Assembly (NCBI GenBank): GCA_023264815.1
Contig: JAHFUZ010000015.1
Location: forward strand, 32,049-96,048
Direction of reading: 5' to 3'
Source of the DNA: Arthrobacter sp.
Lineage (GTDB): Bacteria; Actinomycetota; Actinomycetes; Actinomycetales; Micrococcaceae
DNA length: 64,000 nt
In this document: in pieces, positions 7,475 through 16,313 of the stretch
How positions within the stretch are numbered: position 1 is the first letter of the stretch
Layout: each line of letters begins with the position of its first letter
The notes under the pieces: generated by a model
What the model was told of the DNA's origin: nothing
The model's input: the letters and a program-made list of their open reading frames with translations, nothing else
Databases searched by the model: none
Position numbers and translations under genes: made by a program

Positions 7475-8959
7475 GTGACGCTTGAAGCAGACCTCCTGGC
7501 CGCCTTCCCGGCCGAAGTCCGGATTCCCGCCAGCCTTGTGGCTGATGCCGTCGCCGCCTCCAGCGCGGAGTCACCTCGTGTGCTGGTAGTGCTCGACGAC
7601 GACCCCACCGGAACGCAGTCCGTTGCGGATCTGCCCGTGCTCACGCGCTGGGAAGTTGAAGACTTCGCCTGGGCGTTTAGGCACATCGTGCAGAGCAACT
7701 GCAAGCCCGCCGTCTACGTGCTGACCAACACCCGCAGCCTGGACCCGGCAGAAGCCGCCGCTAGGAACGAAGAAGTGGTCAGGAACGCGCTGGCCGCTGC
7801 CGGGTCCAGCCTGCGGCTCGCATTCGTCAGCCGCAGCGACTCCACCCTCCGCGGCCATTACCCGCTTGAGCCTGACGTCATCGCAGCCACCGTGGCCGAG
7901 GTCAGCGGTGAGACCACCGACGGTGTGGTGATGGTTCCGGCCTTCCCCGACGCCGGCCGGGTCACCATCGGCGGCGTGCACTACACCCGCGGAACCGGCG
8001 ACGACGCAGCCAGGCTCACCCCCGCCGCGGAGACCGAGTTCGCCAAGGACGCGAGCTTTGGGTACAAGAACTCCGAGCTGGCAAAGTATGTCGAAGAGAA
8101 GTCCAAGGGCCGCTTTGCCGCCGAGTCGGTGATCGTCCTGGACCTGAACGTCATCCGCGCCTCCACCGATCCGCAGGTCACCGCCGGTGCCATCGCCGAC
8201 GCCATCGAACCGGCCACCAACTCCACGCCGATCGTGGCCGACATCGTCAGCGAAAACGATCTCCGCGCCCTGTCCCTGGGCCTGGAGGAAGCCGAGCGCC
8301 GCGGCAAGAAGCTCCTGTACCGGGTGGGCCCGCCGTTTGGACGTGCCCGGATCGGCCAGGAAATCCGCACCGAACTCAGCGGCGCCGAGGCCTACGCGGG
8401 CAACACGCCCTCCGAGGCAGGCGGCCTCATCGTCGTCGGCTCCCATGTCGGCGTCACCACCCGCCAGCTCAAGGCCCTCACCGAGCAGCACAGCGCGGCG
8501 CGCATAGTGGAGATCGACGTCGAGAAACTGCTTGGTGACCAGGCACAGGCCGCCGGGCACCTCGACCAGACGGTTGCCGCCGTCGTCGAAGCCCTGCACG
8601 CCGGCGACGTCATCGTCCACACCAGCCGCCTGCTCATCAGGACCGACGACGCCGCCGAAAGCCTGCGGATCGCCCGCACCGTGTCCGCAGCCGTCGTCGC
8701 CGTCGTGAACCGGACGCTCAAGACCTTCCCGCCGCGGTTCGTCATCGCGAAGGGCGGCATCACGTCCTCCGACGTCGCGGCCCACGGCCTGGAAATCCGC
8801 CACGCAATTGTCCGCGGCCCCATGCTGCCGGGCATCGTCTCGCTCTGGGAGCCGGTGGACGGCCCCGCAAAGGGCATCCCGTACATCGTCTTCGCCGGCA
8901 ATGTGGGCGACGACCAGTCCCTTGCCGACGTCACCCGCAAGCTCAGCAACACTTTCTAG
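7475..8959 (+). CDS. Four-carbon acid sugar kinase family protein (DUF1537/OtnK type)
   Basis: 494-aa kinase. I take GTG 7475, with GGAG upstream, rather than an ATG at 7415 that lies inside the operator. Residues 41-48, DDDPTGTQ, form the N-terminal substrate-binding motif of the DUF1537 fold, and FVSRSDSTLRGHYPLE is a further signature. The C-terminal nucleotide-binding half shows VGSHVGVTTRQL and FVIAKGGITSSDVA. Relatives phosphorylate threonate, erythronate-derived 3-oxotetronate or apionate derivatives at the 4-position using ATP. It leads an operon with a matching dehydrogenase, so 3-oxo-tetronate kinase is the best guess, though the downstream steps are unusual here. Confidence 0.9.
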   Translation: MTLEADLLAAFPAEVRIPASLVADAVAASSAESPRVLVVLDDDPTGTQSVADLPVLTRWEVEDFAWAFRHIVQSNCKPAVYVLTNTRSLDPAEAAARNEEVVRNALAAAGSSLRLAFVSRSDSTLRGHYPLEPDVIAATVAEVSGETTDGVVMVPAFPDAGRVTIGGVHYTRGTGDDAARLTPAAETEFAKDASFGYKNSELAKYVEEKSKGRFAAESVIVLDLNVIRASTDPQVTAGAIADAIEPATNSTPIVADIVSENDLRALSLGLEEAERRGKKLLYRVGPPFGRARIGQEIRTELSGAEAYAGNTPSEAGGLIVVGSHVGVTTRQLKALTEQHSAARIVEIDVEKLLGDQAQAAGHLDQTVAAVVEALHAGDVIVHTSRLLIRTDDAAESLRIARTVSAAVVAVVNRTLKTFPPRFVIAKGGITSSDVAAHGLEIRHAIVRGPMLPGIVSLWEPVDGPAKGIPYIVFAGNVGDDQSLADVTRKLSNTF

Positions 8960-8981
8960 CCAGCATTCACAGGAGAACACC

Positions 8982-9881
8982 ATGACCAGCAATTACACCG
9001 TCACCGTCCTGGGCCTCGGCGCCATGGGCCTGCCCATGGCCACCCGCCTGGCCAGCCAGCTGACCGTCCACGGCTTCGACATTGCCGAGCCGCGCCTGAA
9101 GCTGGCCGAAGAGGCCGGCATCGCCACGTTCAGCACCGCCCGTGAAGCCGCCAAGGGCGCCGACGCCCTCCTGCTCGCGGTCCGCAACGGCGAACAGCTC
9201 AACGACGTCCTCTTCGGCGAGAACGGCGTGGCCTCGGTGCTGGAGCCCGGCGCCGTCGTCATCCTCGGCAGCACGGTGGGCACCGACGCCATCCCCGCCA
9301 CCGTGGCCAAGCTCGCCGAATACGGCGTGGACCTCGTCGACGCACCGCTGTCCGGCGGACCCAAGCGCGCCGGCGAAGGCGACCTGCTGATCGTCGTCGG
9401 AGCCAGCCCCGAAGCCCGCGAAAAGGCAAACCCGGCCCTGGCACTCCTCGCCTCCACGCTCACCGTGGTGGGTGACAAGCCCGGCGACGGCCAGGCCCTC
9501 AAGACCGTCAATCAGCTCCTCTGCGGCGTGCACATCGCCGCCGCAGCCGAGGCCATGGCCCTCGCCGACGCCCTCGGACTGGACCAGGCCAAGACCCTCG
9601 CGGCCCTCGAAGCCGGTGCCGCAGGTTCGTTTATGCTCTCCAACCGCGGCCCCCGCATCCTGGAGGCGTACACCGAGGAAGGTGCAGAGGTCCTGTCCCG
9701 ACTGGACATCTTCGTCAAGGACATGGGCATCGTGGGCAAGGCCACCCGCGCCGCCGGCCTGGCAGCCCCGGTTGCTGCCGCCGCCGAGCAGCTTTACCTC
9801 CTGGGCCAGGCCCTGGGCCTCGCCGCCGCCGATGACTCCGCCGTCATCAGGGTGGTTGCCCCCACCAAGCGCACCGCATAA
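8982..9881 (+). CDS. NAD(P)-dependent 3-hydroxyacid dehydrogenase (threonate dehydrogenase-like)
   Basis: 299-aa beta-hydroxyacid dehydrogenase with AGGAG before ATG 8982. The Rossmann loop is VLGLGAMGLPMA, residues 9-20. VDAPLSGGPKRAGEGDLLI is the substrate-binding signature and VNQLLCGVHIAAAAEAM carries the catalytic-Lys region, although the Lys lies just before it in ALKTVNQLL. A further helix, FVKDMGIVGKAT, closes the active site. In the LtnD/DenD group these enzymes oxidise L-threonate or D-erythronate to the 2- or 3-keto acid. It sits 22 bp after the kinase. Confidence 0.9.
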   Translation: MTSNYTVTVLGLGAMGLPMATRLASQLTVHGFDIAEPRLKLAEEAGIATFSTAREAAKGADALLLAVRNGEQLNDVLFGENGVASVLEPGAVVILGSTVGTDAIPATVAKLAEYGVDLVDAPLSGGPKRAGEGDLLIVVGASPEAREKANPALALLASTLTVVGDKPGDGQALKTVNQLLCGVHIAAAAEAMALADALGLDQAKTLAALEAGAAGSFMLSNRGPRILEAYTEEGAEVLSRLDIFVKDMGIVGKATRAAGLAAPVAAAAEQLYLLGQALGLAAADDSAVIRVVAPTKRTA

Positions 9882-9897
9882 TACCCAACTAAAGCCC

Positions 9898-9926
9898 GAC
9901 GACGGCGGTCCCCCTCCGCCGTCGTC
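9898..9926 (+). terminator. Intra-operon hairpin between dehydrogenase and permease genes
   Basis: GACGACGGCGG (9898-9908) pairs perfectly with CCGCCGTCGTC (9916-9926) around a 7-nt loop. No U-tract follows. It may be an attenuator or a transcript-stability element that lowers expression of the membrane and aldolase genes relative to the two upstream enzymes. Confidence 0.55.
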
Positions 9927-9978
9927 GTTACACCCGCCCGGGGCCAGCCGTGCTGGCCTGTCAAAGGAGACACTTCCA

Positions 9979-11397
9979 ATGAACGCCCTAGTTCTTTTGG
10001 CCATAGCAGTCGCAGGCGTTGCCTTGCTGCTCGTGGCAGTGATCAAGTTCAAGATTCCCGCTTTCCTGGCGCTGCTCGTCGTTAGCGTCGGCGTCGCACT
10101 CGTGGCCGGAATCCCGCTTCCTGACATCATCAAAACCGTCACGGAGGGCATGGGCGGCACACTTGGTTCCGTAGCCATCCTGGTGGGGCTCGGCGCCATG
10201 CTCGGAAAGATGATCGAGATTTCCGGCGGGGCGCAATCGCTCGCCGGAAAGTTCACCCAGCTGCTCGGCCCGCGCCGGGTCATTGCGGCACTTACTGCTG
10301 CGGCGTTCCTGCTTGCCATTCCGGTGTTCTTCGACGTTGGATTCATCATCCTGCTCCCGATCATCTACGGCTTTTCCAAGGCTGCAGGAGTTAATCCGAT
10401 CAAGATCGGCCTTCCCGTCGGCGCCATCATGCTGGCTATCCACGTGGTGGTTCCGCCGCACCCTGGCGTCGTCGGCGGCGCAGGCATCCTCAAGGCCGAT
10501 ATTGGCTGGACGACAATTTTCGGTCTCCTCATCTGCATCCCCGTTGGTGTCCTTGGCTACTTCGTGGCCAAGAAACTGAACCGCCGCGAATACGGCATGC
10601 TGTCCGCCACGGCCGAGCAGTTCCGCCTTTTCGGCACCGGAAAATCGGAAGTCGAGCAGGGTTCGCCCGCTGGCACCTCAAAGACGTCCGTGCTGACCGC
10701 AGTCAAGACGGCCCCCAGCCCGTCAATGATCATCACCCTGATCGTCCTGCCCATCCTCATGATCATGGTGGGCACAGTCGGTGCGGTCATCCTGCCCAAG
10801 GACTCCTTCGCGTCCCAGCTCGCCGCCTTTGTTGGCGCGCCCCTCATTGCCCTGCTGACCGCGCTTGGTCTCGCGTACTACTTCCTTGGAATTCGCCGTG
10901 GCTGGTCCTCGCAGCACACCGGGGAGGTCATGGACTCCGCGCTCGCTCCCACTGCCATCGTCATCCTGGTGACCGGTGCCGGCGGCGTATTTGGCAAGGT
11001 CCTGACAGTTTCCGGCATCGGCAAGGCGCTGGCCGAAGGTCTGCAGTCGGCCGGTCTGCCAGTCATCCTGATGGCCTTCATCCTCGCCGCCATCCTGCGG
11101 GCCTCGCAGGGCTCAGCCACCGTGGCCATCATCACTACGGCTGGCCTACTGGCTGCCACAGTGGCAGACGGCGGCTATTCGCCGGTGCAGACCGCACTCA
11201 TTCTGGTTTCCATCGGCTTCGGTGCGTTCGGGCTCAGCCACGTCAACGACTCGGGCTTCTGGATCGTGACCCGCTACCTCGGCCTGACCGTCTCCGACGG
11301 CCTCAAGACCTGGACCGTCCTGACCACCGTGCTGGGTGTGGCCGGCTTCCTCCTGACCTTCGTGGCCTGGATCCTGGTGGGAGGCCTGGGCATCTGA
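9979..11397 (+). CDS. GntP family sugar-acid permease
   Basis: 472-aa transporter with about 12 hydrophobic helices, starting at ATG 9979 behind AAAGGAGA. Signatures of the GntP family are visible: VAILVGLGAMLGKMIEISGG, FFDVGFIILLPIIYGFSK, HVVVPPHPGVVGGAG and, near the end, LRASQGSATVAIITTAGL and SHVNDSGFWIVTRYLGL. The family imports gluconate, glycerate and related hydroxy acids by proton symport. Its place among a tetronate-type kinase and dehydrogenase suggests the imported compound is the operon's substrate. Confidence 0.93.
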   Translation: MNALVLLAIAVAGVALLLVAVIKFKIPAFLALLVVSVGVALVAGIPLPDIIKTVTEGMGGTLGSVAILVGLGAMLGKMIEISGGAQSLAGKFTQLLGPRRVIAALTAAAFLLAIPVFFDVGFIILLPIIYGFSKAAGVNPIKIGLPVGAIMLAIHVVVPPHPGVVGGAGILKADIGWTTIFGLLICIPVGVLGYFVAKKLNRREYGMLSATAEQFRLFGTGKSEVEQGSPAGTSKTSVLTAVKTAPSPSMIITLIVLPILMIMVGTVGAVILPKDSFASQLAAFVGAPLIALLTALGLAYYFLGIRRGWSSQHTGEVMDSALAPTAIVILVTGAGGVFGKVLTVSGIGKALAEGLQSAGLPVILMAFILAAILRASQGSATVAIITTAGLLAATVADGGYSPVQTALILVSIGFGAFGLSHVNDSGFWIVTRYLGLTVSDGLKTWTVLTTVLGVAGFLLTFVAWILVGGLGI

Positions 11398-12275
11398 TGC
11401 GCACCCGACTTGACCACCTGGTCACCTCTGCCCTGCAACAGGGCTCGGCCGTCCCGGCGTTCACCTGCTACGACTTCACCACCGCCCTGGCTGTGGTGGG
11501 CGCCGCCGAGGAGGCTGGCCGCGGTGTCATCCTCCTCGTGGCTCCCAAGACTGCCTCCACACCCAACGGCCTGCGGCTGATCGCCGCGCTCCGCGGTCTG
11601 GCTGACGCGGCGTCCGTTCCGGTGGCTGTCCAGCTTGATCACGCCTCGGACCTGGCAGTGATGGCCGACGCCGTTGCGGCGGGGGCGGATTCGGTCCTTG
11701 CGGACGGCTCCTCCCTCCCGTATGAGGACAACGTTGCGCTGGTGGTTGCGGCGCGCTCGCTGCTGCGGGCACAGGGCCACCCCGACGTGGTGCTTGAAGC
11801 GGAACTTGGCGGCCTTGCCGGCGATGAGGACCGGGCCTTCGGTTCCGCTGACGCCGGCGGGGACCCGGCGGGCGTGGACGCTGCAGGCCTGACCGACTCC
11901 GCCCAGGTGGAGGACTTCGTGGCCCGGACCGGCGCGCAGCTGCTGGCCGTGGCCGTGGGCAACGTGCACGGCAAGTACAAGGGTGAGCCGCAGCTGCGGT
12001 GGGACGTCCTGCAGGACATCGCCGTGCGGACCCGCATCCCGCTGGTGCTCCACGGCGCGTCCGGCATTCCCGCGGACGAACTGGTCAAGGCCGCCGCCAT
12101 GAACGTGGGCAAAGTGAACTTCAATACTGAGCTCCGCACCGGCGTGCTGGCCACGCTCCAGGACCAGCTGCCGGCGCACCGGGCCGACGGGGAGAACCTC
12201 CAGGGCCTCCTGGGCCACTGGAACAGCTCCGCCGGGAAGTTCGCCGGCGCGGCACTGGGGATGCTCACGCGCTGA
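11397..12275 (+). CDS. Class II (zinc) ketose-bisphosphate aldolase family protein
   Basis: 292-aa protein whose ATG overlaps the permease stop by one base (TGATG). It has the class II aldolase features: VQLDHASDLAVM (residues 78-89, with the catalytic Asp and zinc His), EAELGGLAGDED, GNVHGKYKGEP (zinc His), LVLHGASGIPADEL (zinc His) and GKVNFNTELR (phosphate binding). It is nearer KbaY/GatY than glycolytic FbaA. Known DUF1537-kinase pathways end in a decarboxylating OtnC- or LtnC-type enzyme, not this aldolase, so the chemistry here may be a retro-aldol cleavage of a phosphorylated keto acid to dihydroxyacetone phosphate and a small acid or aldehyde. Confidence 0.9.
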   Translation: MRTRLDHLVTSALQQGSAVPAFTCYDFTTALAVVGAAEEAGRGVILLVAPKTASTPNGLRLIAALRGLADAASVPVAVQLDHASDLAVMADAVAAGADSVLADGSSLPYEDNVALVVAARSLLRAQGHPDVVLEAELGGLAGDEDRAFGSADAGGDPAGVDAAGLTDSAQVEDFVARTGAQLLAVAVGNVHGKYKGEPQLRWDVLQDIAVRTRIPLVLHGASGIPADELVKAAAMNVGKVNFNTELRTGVLATLQDQLPAHRADGENLQGLLGHWNSSAGKFAGAALGMLTR

Positions 12276-12328
12276 GTTTCGGCTCCTCACCGGGAAGCTG
12301 GTCGCGGGAGGGCGGCTAGGATCAGCAC

Positions 12329-12733
12329 ATGATCCTGGTCTCCCTCCTTTTTGCGTTCCTCGCCGCGGCCCTCCACGTCTACATCTTCACGATGGAGTCA
12401 TTCACCTGGACCAGCCCTGCCACCTGGAAGCGTTTTGGCCTCAGCTCCCAGGCCGACGCCGAGACCACCAAACCCCTCGCCTACAACCAGGGCTTCTACA
12501 ACCTGTTCCTGGCCATCGGCGCGTTCATCGGCGTTGGCTGCGTGGCGTTCGGAGCCGGGGGACCGGGGCAGGTGGTGGGCTGGACCCTCATCTTCAGCTG
12601 CTGCGGCTCCATGCTGCTTGCGGCTGCCGTGCTGGCCCTCAGCGGGCGGAAGTACCTCCGGGCCGCGGTGACGCAAGGCACGACGCCGTTGCTCGCCGTC
12701 GTGCTCGGGTTGCTGGCCGTGACGGCCGGCTGA
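12329..12733 (+). CDS. DUF1304 membrane protein
   Basis: 134-aa protein with four hydrophobic helices. The conserved DUF1304 segment is visible at residues 14-52: LHVYIFTMESFTW, TWKRFGL, LAYNQGFYNLFLAIGA. The family consists of small inner-membrane proteins of unknown role. It starts at ATG 12329, 53 bp after the aldolase, and could be read from the same transcript or on its own. Confidence 0.88.
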   Translation: MILVSLLFAFLAAALHVYIFTMESFTWTSPATWKRFGLSSQADAETTKPLAYNQGFYNLFLAIGAFIGVGCVAFGAGGPGQVVGWTLIFSCCGSMLLAAAVLALSGRKYLRAAVTQGTTPLLAVVLGLLAVTAG

Positions 12734-12823
12734 GTCCGCCCGCTCCGCCAAATTTCTGGCCGGGAAGGCACTGCGGGCGGACAATTGAGGCAAGAACAGC
12801 ATCGGCGCTTGTAGGGGCTGCAC

Positions 12824-14173
12824 GTGAGTGGTGTGAACGATCCGGGGACGGCCCCGCACGGTGGGCCGCCCGAGCGCGACCTGGCCATCGACCTGGTCAG
12901 GGTCGTCTGCCTGGCGCTTGTGGTGGTGGGCCACTGCATGATGGTCAGTCCCGTCCTGCACCCCGACGGCACCGTGACCACCGCCAACACCCTGGGGGAC
13001 CAGCCCTGGTTTGTGCCGGTCATCTGGATCTTCATGGTGATGCCGCTGTTCTTCGTGACGGGCGGCACCACCGGGCTGCAGTCCTGGCAGCGGCTCAAGG
13101 CCGGCGGCGGCACCGGATTCGAGTTTGCCCAGGCCAGGCTGCTGCGGCTGGTCCGCCCGGCCGCAGCGCTCCTGGTAGTGATGTTCCTGGGGCTGTGGTC
13201 CGCACTGCTGGCAGGGGTCGACCCGCAGGTGGTCCAACTGATGGCCAGCGGTGCCGGCATGCCGCTGTGGTTCCTCGCGGCGTACCTGGCGGCCCAGCTG
13301 AACATCCCGCTGCTGGCCCGCTTCCACGGGCGCGCTCCGTGGCTGACGTTCACCGCACTGGCCGCCCTGGTGATTGCCGTGGACTGCCTCCGCGGTGCGC
13401 TGCCGCTCCTGGCCTACGCGAACCTGGTGTTCCTCTGGTGCGCCGTCCAGCAGCTGGGCTTCCTGATGGCCGATGGCCACATCGCCAGGCTCACCCGCTC
13501 CGGCCTCGTGGGGATCATTGTGGCAGCCAACCTGCTGCTGGGCGTGGTCACCGGCCTCGGTCTCTACTCCGGGAACATGCTGGTCAACCTCAATCCGCCC
13601 AACCTGTGCCTGCTGCTCCTGGGCATCTCGCAGGCTGCCGCGCTGGAGCTTTTCCGGCCAGGCCTTGGCTGGGCTTCCGGGCTCCGCTGGGTCCGGGCGA
13701 TGGTCATGGTGACCGGCCGCCGTTCCATGACGGTGTACCTGTGGCACCTGCCGCTGCTGGTGGCCATGTCCGGCCTCCTCCTGCTCACCGACTTTCCCAA
13801 ACCCGCCGCCGGCACCGCCGAGTGGTGGTGGGCGCGGCCGCTGGTCCTCCTCGGCGTGATCATCCTGCTGCTGCCGGTACTGGCGGTGTTCGGGCACCTT
13901 GAGGAACGTCCGACGGCGTCACTCCACACCCGCGGCAGGCCCCCCGCGGCGGTGGTGACGGCAGCCGTCGTCGTCTTCATTCCGGTGGCGGAGGCCGCCT
14001 TCAACGGGCTGACGCTGGGGCTCCTGGGGGGCGGCGCGGCATGCTTCGCCCTTGCGGTCCTGCTGCTGGGCAGGATGCCGGAGCGGGCCGCGGCGGACGC
14101 ACAATCCGGGGTAGGCGGTGGGGTAGGCGGGCCATTGCCAGCGGGGCCAAGTAGTGCCAATGTCGAAACATGA
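12824..14173 (+). CDS. Acyltransferase-3 family membrane protein
   Basis: 449-aa polytopic protein starting at GTG 12824. The family hallmark is the first segment, RDLAIDLVRVVCLALVVVGH, with the catalytic-type His after helix 1, followed by about ten hydrophobic helices. Acyltransferase-3 enzymes transfer acetyl or other acyl groups onto sugars of polysaccharides, lipids or antibiotics across the membrane. The C-terminal tail is short and basic. Its stop overlaps the start of the GNAT gene by four bases (ATGA), so they are coupled. Target unknown. Confidence 0.85.
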   Translation: MSGVNDPGTAPHGGPPERDLAIDLVRVVCLALVVVGHCMMVSPVLHPDGTVTTANTLGDQPWFVPVIWIFMVMPLFFVTGGTTGLQSWQRLKAGGGTGFEFAQARLLRLVRPAAALLVVMFLGLWSALLAGVDPQVVQLMASGAGMPLWFLAAYLAAQLNIPLLARFHGRAPWLTFTALAALVIAVDCLRGALPLLAYANLVFLWCAVQQLGFLMADGHIARLTRSGLVGIIVAANLLLGVVTGLGLYSGNMLVNLNPPNLCLLLLGISQAAALELFRPGLGWASGLRWVRAMVMVTGRRSMTVYLWHLPLLVAMSGLLLLTDFPKPAAGTAEWWWARPLVLLGVIILLLPVLAVFGHLEERPTASLHTRGRPPAAVVTAAVVVFIPVAEAAFNGLTLGLLGGGAACFALAVLLLGRMPERAAADAQSGVGGGVGGPLPAGPSSANVET

Positions 14174-14499
14174 CTGAGAACATGATTTCCACTGAGGACA
14201 AGTTCAGCCCCGACGTCTCGCTCTCCAGGGATGATGAGCATCACCGCTACGAGCTTCGGGTGGGCGGAAAGGTCGCCGTCCAGTCCTTCTTCCGGGACCT
14301 GCCCGGACATGTGGATTTCCTGCACACCGACACGGCGGAGGAATTCAAGGGCCAGGGACTGGGGAAAGTCCTGGCCCACTTCGCCCTTGACGACGTGGTG
14401 GCCTCGGGGAAACGGATCATCCCGCACTGCCCGTTCATCGCCGGATACCTCCGGCAGCACGAGGGCTACGAACAGCACATCGACTGGCCGGAAGGCTAA
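14170..14499 (+). CDS. GNAT-like N-acetyltransferase (YidJ/Gtl3-like small form)
   Basis: 109-aa protein. Residues 46-98 hold the compact GNAT core: VDFLHTDTAEEFKGQGLGKV with the acetyl-CoA loop (Q/RxxGxG/A form QGLGK), LDDVVASGKRIIPHCPF and a C-terminal GYLRQHEGYEQHID helix/strand. This is the very short stand-alone form of the family, which modifies amines on small molecules or proteins. Translationally coupled to the acyltransferase. An internal ATG at 14182 is an alternative start. Confidence 0.85.
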   Translation: MTENMISTEDKFSPDVSLSRDDEHHRYELRVGGKVAVQSFFRDLPGHVDFLHTDTAEEFKGQGLGKVLAHFALDDVVASGKRIIPHCPFIAGYLRQHEGYEQHIDWPEG

Positions 14500-14622
14500 A
14501 GCCGGATATTTTGCCCCTCTTTCCGCCAGGGTGCGAGTCAATGACGCGGCGACGCCCCGAAAATACGCGGATTGAGGCCGCTCAGGATAAATAGGTCACT
14601 AAAGTTTGACGAAAAGGGTTCC

Positions 14623-14641
14623 CTAAGTAAGGCTTACCTTG
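14623..14641 (+). promoter_or_regulatory. IdeR/DmdR-type iron box upstream of desA
   Basis: CTAAGTAAGGCTTACCTTG, a 19-bp imperfect palindrome matching about 14 of 19 bases of the actinobacterial consensus TTAGGTTAGGCTAACCTAA. It lies 32-60 bp upstream of the first gene of the siderophore operon, the position expected for iron-dependent repression. Confidence 0.85.
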
Positions 14642-14681
14642 CTTTAGACAATCCCCCGATGTCGAACTAAGGATGACTGCC

Positions 14682-16313
14682 GTGCCGTTGCTGCCCCACG
14701 TAGATGAGATAGAAGTAGATCCGGTGACCGAAGCCCTTCCCGGGCAGGACTTCGGTTCCCGGGTGGAGCTGGCCCTCGCAGCCTCCAACCATCTGTTCAA
14801 TTCCCGGAACTCCACCCGCTACGTGGCGCAGGTGCTGCAGGGCGTCAACGTCGTCGCCACCAAACTGGACCGCACCACCCGGCCGTTCACCGGCGTCGGC
14901 CCGGCCGAAATGAAGGCGCGCATCGGCGCCGTGGACCTGGACCGGCCACTGCCGGACACCGCCGCGGCCCTGGAGGAACTCGAGGCCGTCTACCTTCGCG
15001 ACGCCGTCTACTTCCATGACACCAAGTACGCCGCCCACCTGAACTGCCCGGTGGTGATCCCCGCGCTGGTTGGCGAAGCCATCCTGTCCGCGGTGAACTC
15101 CTCGATGGACACGTGGGACCAAAGCGCCGGTGCCACCATGATCGAGCGCCGGCTCATCGACTGGACCGCCGGGCGGCTGCAGCTGGGGGCTGTCGCCGAC
15201 GGCGTGTTTACCTCCGGCGGCAGCCAGTCCAACCTGCAGGCGCTCCTGATCGCCCGCAACCACGCCGTCGCCGCACTGCGCAGGGTGCCGGCCAACGCCG
15301 GGCTCCGGCTGCCCTCCCTGCTGGAGAAACTGCGCATCTTCACTTCCGCGGACAGCCACTTCAGCATCCAGAAGTCCGCGTCCATGCTGGGCCTGGGCTT
15401 CGACGCCGTCATCCCCGTTCCCTGCGCCCCGGACCACCGGATGGACCCCGCCGCCCTCGCGGAGGCCATGGCGGAAACGCACGACGCCGGGCTGGTGCCT
15501 ATGGCGGTCGTGGCCACCGCCGGAACCACTGACTTCGGGGCGGTGGACCCGCTCGCGGAGCTCGCCGCCCTCGCCCGGGCGTACGGCGCCTGGTTCCACA
15601 TTGATGCGGCCTATGGCGGCGGGCTGATGGTCTCCAACCGCTACCGCCACCTGCTGGACGGGACGCGGCTGGCCGATTCCGTCACGGTGGACTTCCACAA
15701 AACGTTCTTCCAGCCCGTCAGCTCCAGCGCCTTGTTGGTGCGCGACCGGTCCATGCTCCAGCACGTCACCTACTACGCGGACTACCTGAACCCGGAAAGC
15801 GCCGCCCTGGCCGAGATTCCCAACCAGGTGGACAAGAGCATCCAGACCACGCGCCGTTTCGATGCCCTCAAGCTGTGGCTCACGCTGCGCATCATGGGCG
15901 CCGAAGCGCTGGGCGCACTGTTTGACGAGGCGATCGATCTCGCGGCACGGGTGGGTTCCGCCCTGGCCGCCGACGACGACTTTGAACTCGCTGCCGAACC
16001 GCAGCTCAGCACGCTGGTCTTCCGGTACCGGCCGCCGGTCTCCGGTGCTGGCGCCGACGCACACGGCCGGCTCTCCGAAGATGCCGCCGACTCCCTCAAC
16101 CCGGCCATCCGGGCCGCCGTCTTCGCCTCCGGCCAGGCGGTGGTTGCCGGCACCACAGTGGCCGGACGGCATTACCTGAAGTTCACGCTCCTCAACGCCG
16201 AGGCAACCCTTGAGGACATCAGCGGGATTATCGAACTGCTCCGCCGCACCGGTGCGGGGCTGCTGGCCAGTGACAATGCCGGCCCGGCCGCCACGAACGG
16301 AGCCTCCGCATGA
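14682..16313 (+). CDS. desA: Pyridoxal-phosphate lysine decarboxylase of siderophore synthesis
   Basis: 543-aa group II PLP decarboxylase. ATG 14673 has AAGG directly abutting it, whereas GTG 14682 has AAGGA at 8-nt spacing, so I prefer GTG; either is possible. Motifs: [32 protein letters not shown] with the PLP-ring Asp/His environment, and [10 protein letters not shown] with the Schiff-base Lys near residue 340. In desferrioxamine pathways this enzyme makes cadaverine from lysine; related enzymes use 2,4-diaminobutyrate, but the monooxygenase-acyltransferase-IucA order that follows favours DesA. The gene is headed by an iron box and overlaps desB by four bases. Confidence 0.92.
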   Translation: MPLLPHVDEIEVDPVTEALPGQDFGSRVELALAASNHLFNSRNSTRYVAQVLQGVNVVATKLDRTTRPFTGVGPAEMKARIGAVDLDRPLPDTAAALEELEAVYLRDAVYFHDTKYAAHLNCPVVIPALVGEAILSAVNSSMDTWDQSAGATMIERRLIDWTAGRLQLGAVADGVFTSGGSQSNLQALLIARNHAVAALRRVPANAGLRLPSLLEKLRIFTSADSHFSIQKSASMLGLGFDAVIPVPCAPDHRMDPAALAEAMAETHDAGLVPMAVVATAGTTDFGAVDPLAELAALARAYGAWFHIDAAYGGGLMVSNRYRHLLDGTRLADSVTVDFHKTFFQPVSSSALLVRDRSMLQHVTYYADYLNPESAALAEIPNQVDKSIQTTRRFDALKLWLTLRIMGAEALGALFDEAIDLAARVGSALAADDDFELAAEPQLSTLVFRYRPPVSGAGADAHGRLSEDAADSLNPAIRAAVFASGQAVVAGTTVAGRHYLKFTLLNAEATLEDISGIIELLRRTGAGLLASDNAGPAATNGASA

